From the NCBI RefSeq assembly GCF_900156785.1, contig NZ_FTOP01000002.1, positions 62,001-126,000 of the forward strand: a DNA stretch of 64,000 nucleotides. Direction: 5' to 3'. Position numbers and translations under genes: made by a program. Below, piece after piece: positions 61,601 to 64,000 of this stretch. The DNA is from Belliella pelovolcani (GTDB taxonomy: Bacteria; Bacteroidota; Bacteroidia; Cytophagales; Cyclobacteriaceae). The stretch's first letter is position 1. Each line of letters starts with the position of its first letter. The notes beneath the pieces were generated by a model. That model was given only the letters and a program-made list of their open reading frames with translations, was not told the origin of the DNA and ran no database searches.

Positions 61601-61953
61601 AAAATTTCCTAACAAACTTAACTACCAATGCAATTAAGTACAGAAAACCTGATGAGGATCTTCAGATAGGGATAAAAACCTACGAAGATGGTGAATATAT
61701 GGTCATTGAATTCAAGGATAATGGCATTGGGATAGACTTAGAAAGATATGGAGATAGACTATTTGGACTGTACCAAAGATTCCATTCACATGTAGAGGGC
61801 AAAGGCTTGGGACTTTATTTGGTAAGAGAGCAGATCCGAGCGCATGATGGAAATCTTCATGTAGAAAGTGAAGTAGGAAAAGGGACTACTTTCTATATTT
61901 ACCTCAAAAACCTGATAGTCAACACAGAGGACATACTTACCACATCAAATTAA
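58669..61953 (+). CDS. Multi-PAS/GAF sensor histidine kinase
   Basis: 1094 residues, no membrane segment, so a cytoplasmic sensor. PAS-like domains lie at about 1-150, 215-325, 335-450, 455-560 and 735-850, with a GAF domain at about 565-725. The HisKA dimerisation helix carries the phosphorylated His872 in IISHNLRAPIVN. The HATPase_c domain shows NLTTNAIKYRKP (N box), KDNGIGID and GKGLGLYLVREQI. No response regulator gene is adjacent, so its partner is elsewhere. The ligand or redox cofactor of the PAS domains cannot be told from the sequence. Confidence 0.92.
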   Translation: MKPNQIHNSFDNILLTLKKYSNDTYELLYISSEIRGLINGDSKFFQESFFEHIFPTLPKPIFNYLFKALGNGDKFSCPILIKNKYFQWVKIEGYVISQEDNSYLINALISPQAISSDIPFSWLITDGQTVQLTRNNGYDLDWEKLIGSRFPFLDQSSLDTFKNQEGEAYLCIFPNRLYLTKRILAENVFLIQLEYHNNQTAMELGLPNPQESNLVYYELDVVTGEMILTGAVENVLGYQTEFFENFTQSRWRKLIHPDDDRVYDHGFEHSKTIVYKFLHADGHYIFLQDEIEKLSQEDRENKHLKLGVIGDISELKEIEKNLLDNKSILDELTGVVPGIVYMLKSFPDGTHQYIFISEGSRELAGLEPKEILEDEKSFEALILREDINQVLQADRDAYNNNQKFESQFRIKTKDGQIKWIYGASNRLEKYQNQSIWAGLFIDITQSKIKEEEALLQQLKYKLLFDENPVPIFQYDRNGNILTANQAFLSNIGLVKESEVKGQNLFELIGDQPIRQAYIDSIQKGSGFYEGPYISYFSKKLFHLRVNAKPIDNDSFQAILENITEQEYVQNILAELTERTSKFSGTAFFDQLTLFLSEKLGTEYCFISEVDDSLEKAEVISMFKNGEKQENFIYEIANSPCEHCLQSSSPLIILNDASKLFPKDEELVKLNISTYMGVTISDINNKNLGMLVLMNTKPVQYSPAYETVLKILADRIGAELSRINYERLLINSEMLFRSIAENFPKGTVEVLDTDFTYVYTDGKEYHQQGINPKDLIGKSIISRYSEEIGDKIKTQLEKVLAGESVMFEMLIDQQQYLKSGVPLKNEQNQIDRVLLVTQNITETKKAEEERNQLIKDLKSQNEELQRFAYIISHNLRAPIVNITALLDLYNSIDPEDPENIEVIDNLKTATGILNNTLQDLIDVVAIKKNKLPKIEKIDFKMLSSNIETSLSKQIEESGAVITKDFSSAPSINYIYSHLENFLTNLTTNAIKYRKPDEDLQIGIKTYEDGEYMVIEFKDNGIGIDLERYGDRLFGLYQRFHSHVEGKGLGLYLVREQIRAHDGNLHVESEVGKGTTFYIYLKNLIVNTEDILTTSN

Positions 61954-62019
61954 ATATAAAAAGCAACATACGCTTTAAATTTACGTCTTTTACCAGCAAT
62001 GTTTAAAATCTAAAAACAA

Positions 62020-62610
62020 ATGAAAAAAGCATTAATCCCTATTCTTGTCATTGCTCTTATTGGGCTATTTGTCTACACCAAAGCAGTAGGCGTTTACAAT
62101 ACTTTTGTACAAACAGAAGAAACCATCAATGGACAGTGGGCTGAAGTTGAAACCCAATATCAAAGAAGAGCCGATCTGATTCCTAACCTGGTCAACACAG
62201 TGAAAGGTTATGCGGATTTTGAACAACAAACCTTAACCAATGTGATCGAAGCCAGATCCAAAGCGACCGCTATCACCTTGCAAGCAGATGATCTTACACC
62301 TGAAAATCTTGCCAAATTCCAACAAGCTCAGGATCAGCTCAGTGGCTCACTCAGCAGGCTTTTAGTAGCGGTAGAAAGATATCCAGACTTGAAAGCCAAT
62401 CAAAATTTCCTAGAACTTCAGGCGCAGCTTGAAGGTACTGAAAACCGGATCGCAGTAGCCAGAAGAAACTTCAACCAGTCTGTCCAGGGATATAATTCCA
62501 ACCTAAGAACCTTCCCCAACAATATTTTTGCGGGATGGTATGGTTTTGAGAGAAAAGGTTACTTTGAGGCTACTGCAGGTGCAGAAAATGCCCCAACTGT
62601 AGAATTTTAA
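62020..62610 (+). CDS. lemA: LemA family protein
   Basis: 196 residues. An N-terminal membrane anchor (IPILVIALIGLFVYTKAVGV) is followed by the LemA coiled-coil domain: YNTFVQTEETINGQWAEVET, QYQRRADLIPNLVNTVKGYA and AQLEGTENRIAVARRNFNQS. LemA proteins are membrane-anchored with a conserved but unresolved role. It leads a three-gene cluster with two TPM-domain proteins, a common arrangement that suggests joint function at the membrane. Confidence 0.95.
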   Translation: MKKALIPILVIALIGLFVYTKAVGVYNTFVQTEETINGQWAEVETQYQRRADLIPNLVNTVKGYADFEQQTLTNVIEARSKATAITLQADDLTPENLAKFQQAQDQLSGSLSRLLVAVERYPDLKANQNFLELQAQLEGTENRIAVARRNFNQSVQGYNSNLRTFPNNIFAGWYGFERKGYFEATAGAENAPTVEF

Positions 62611-62620
62611 ATCAATAATC

Positions 62621-63055
62621 ATGGCAGAAAAACTATTCAGCACAGCTGACCGAGAAATCATCATCGAAGCGATCAGAGCTGCCGAAAAAGAAACTTCGGG
62701 AGAGATTCAAGTACACATCGAAAACCATACAAGTGGTGATGTATTGGATCGTGCTGCTGAAGTATTCGAAACCCTCAAAATGCACCAAACACAGCACCGC
62801 AATGCGGTGCTTTTTTATCTTGCTGTAGAAGACCACCAATTCGCTATATTGGGCGATGCAGGCATCAATCGGGTCGTGCCTAAAAACTTCTGGGAAAATA
62901 TCAAAGAAGAAATGATCGTCCATTTCAAAAAAGGATCATACACGGAGGGCTTGAGAAAAGGCATAGAAATGTCTGGTCAACAATTGCAGCAACATTTTCC
63001 ATTCGAACAAAAAGGAGACATCAACGAGCTCCCTGATGAAATATCCTTTGGATAA
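62621..63055 (+). CDS. TPM domain protein (TLP18.3/Psb32/MOLO-1 type), soluble
   Basis: 144 residues with no signal peptide. The TPM fold is recognisable from IIEAIRAAEKETSGEIQVHI, FYLAVEDHQFAILGDAGINR and VPKNFWENIKEEMIVHFKKG. It starts 10 bp after lemA and ends four bases before the next gene's start. The family has been linked to membrane-protein repair and phosphatase activity in other organisms; here the role is inferred from co-occurrence only. Confidence 0.85.
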   Translation: MAEKLFSTADREIIIEAIRAAEKETSGEIQVHIENHTSGDVLDRAAEVFETLKMHQTQHRNAVLFYLAVEDHQFAILGDAGINRVVPKNFWENIKEEMIVHFKKGSYTEGLRKGIEMSGQQLQQHFPFEQKGDINELPDEISFG

Positions 63056-63059
63056 AAAC

Positions 63060-63869
63060 ATGATCAAAAACACAATTTTCACCCTTATCATCTTATTTTC
63101 ATTGACCCTGACAGGTTGGACTCAAGGAGACTTTCCAGAAAAACCCAACCCTCCTAAACTTGTCAATGACTTCTCCAATACACTTTCTGATCTAGAGATC
63201 CGAAAGTTAGAAAGTAAACTTCTTGCTTACAATGACAGCACTTCCTCCCAGGTGAGCATCGTTCTGATCAATTCTGTAGGTCCTTATGATATCAGTGACT
63301 ACGCTTTTCAACTTGGGGATCGTTGGGGAATTGGAAGGAAAGAAAAAGATAACGGCATCTTGATCCTTGCAGCCATGAAGGATAGGAAAGTATTCATAGC
63401 CACTGGATATGGGATGGAAGGTGCTATTCCTGATGCTCTAGCCAAAAGGATTGTAGACCAGTTGATTGTGCCAAATTTCCGCATGGAATCTTATTATACG
63501 GGTCTGGACAAGGCCACAGATATGATATTCAAATTGGCTTCAGGGGAGTACCAAGCAGACAAAGTAACATCAAGTGGTAATTCAGGTGGAGCTTTATTGA
63601 TGTTTTTGTTTTTCATCTTCATTTTCGTGATTCTACCAATGATCAAAAACAGAAAGGACAATGATAACCACATGGGTGGTAAAGGCGGAGGAGTAGACCT
63701 CTTCACAACGATCATGCTAGCCAATATGCTCAAAGGAAGTAGCAGAGGAAAATTCGGTGACTTCTCTTCTGGAAGAGGAGGATTTGGAGGTGGTAGCTTT
63801 GGCGGGGGTTCATTTGGTGGATTTGGAGGTGGTAGCTTCGGTGGAGGTGGAGCTGGTGGAAGCTGGTAA
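63060..63869 (+). CDS. TPM domain protein, YgcG family, with Gly-rich tail
   Basis: About 269 residues from the ATG at 63060. A signal peptide ends near TLTGWTQGD. The TPM domain shows LVNDFSNTLSDLEIRKLESK, ILILAAMKDRKVFIATGYGM and EGAIPDALAKRIVDQLIVPN. A membrane helix lies at about 182-198 and the C-terminus is a low-complexity Gly/Phe/Ser stretch (RGGFGGGSFGGGSFGG). An in-frame ATG at 63036 overlaps the previous gene and would spoil the signal peptide. It completes the lemA-TPM-TPM cluster. Confidence 0.88.
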   Translation: MIKNTIFTLIILFSLTLTGWTQGDFPEKPNPPKLVNDFSNTLSDLEIRKLESKLLAYNDSTSSQVSIVLINSVGPYDISDYAFQLGDRWGIGRKEKDNGILILAAMKDRKVFIATGYGMEGAIPDALAKRIVDQLIVPNFRMESYYTGLDKATDMIFKLASGEYQADKVTSSGNSGGALLMFLFFIFIFVILPMIKNRKDNDNHMGGKGGGVDLFTTIMLANMLKGSSRGKFGDFSSGRGGFGGGSFGGGSFGGFGGGSFGGGGAGGSW

Positions 63870-63873
63870 AATA

Positions 63874-64000
63874 TTAATATCTACCTGCCGCAATGACGGC
63901 CATATCTACCTGTGCTACACCTGACTGATGTAGGGTGTTGGCACAGGCTACCAAGGTAGCACCTGTGGTCATCACATCATCTACTAGAAGGACACGAAGC
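63874..64000 (-). CDS. ComF-like phosphoribosyltransferase, C-terminal part (cut by window edge)
   Basis: The minus strand is open to the window end and reads LRVLLVDDVMTTGATLVACA, then NTLHQSGVAQVDMAVIAAGR and Y before the stop. VDDVMTTGAT is the PRPP-binding signature of type I phosphoribosyltransferases and, with the short C-terminus, points to the ComF family. The start lies beyond 64000. Confidence 0.8.
   Translation of the reverse strand, partial: LRVLLVDDVMTTGATLVACANTLHQSGVAQVDMAVIAAGRY

Overview
The window looks like chromosomal DNA of a Bacteroidota bacterium, most likely order Cytophagales and perhaps family Cyclobacteriaceae. The basis is a GldJ-type gliding lipoprotein, a phosphosulfolactate synthase, AT-leaning DNA with weak ribosome binding sites, TAnnTTTG-type promoter elements, and a GxxExxY cassette set in 'gcgaaatccgcggaatccgcg' repeats. 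The genus cannot be read from sequence alone.

Layout. 0-6 kb: a MaoC-like dehydratase, a methyltransferase-mtgA pair, a four-copy array of tRNA-like RNAs on the minus strand ending in a strong terminator, a TPR protein and hflX. 6-8.4 kb: rfbC, a CpsB/YwqE-type phosphatase and an NAD-dependent epimerase in tight overlap. 8.5-14.8 kb: a TPR protein, phosphosulfolactate synthase, a DUF368 (polyprenyl-phosphate transporter type) protein, aroE, a PLP-dependent decarboxylase and a radical SAM/SPASM protein. 14.9-33.6 kb: an extracellular or capsular polysaccharide locus with an SLBB exporter, a Wzz-like chain-length protein without kinase domain, a Wzx flippase, a methyltransferase, a GT2, a 2-oxoglutarate/Fe(II) oxygenase, a Wzy-like polymerase and four GT4-type proteins. 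It is interrupted at 20-25 kb by three degraded transposase genes around a HEIGH-type metalloprotease lipoprotein. Base composition drops sharply from 18.64 kb to about 28 kb, which suggests an exchanged serotype-like core. The initiating sugar-phosphate transferase and a tyrosine kinase are not in the window.

33.5-64 kb: a GxxExxY cassette that has changed the 3' end of the last glycosyltransferase, then mostly housekeeping genes: ridA, DUF2867, fumC, purU, a quinone oxidoreductase, an M20 dipeptidase, a DsbD-like reductase, a solitary HNH nuclease, hflK-hflC, a cytochrome oxidase subunit III, mfd, gldJ, an S9 peptidase, a Fur-family regulator, an aspartyl protease, a large PAS histidine kinase, lemA with two TPM proteins, and the 3' part of a ComF-like phosphoribosyltransferase at the right edge.

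The most unusual signals are non-coding. First, the tRNA-like array (2217-2873) has a compensatory base-pair change between copies and an exchangeable hairpin where the anticodon arm should be. Second, a family of five dispersed elements of 123-143 bp with about 20 bp terminal inverted repeats sits only between genes (3143, 23409, 34811, 47657, 56012). Third, short perfect palindromes are inserted inside these repeats. No CRISPR array, rRNA or canonical tRNA was seen.
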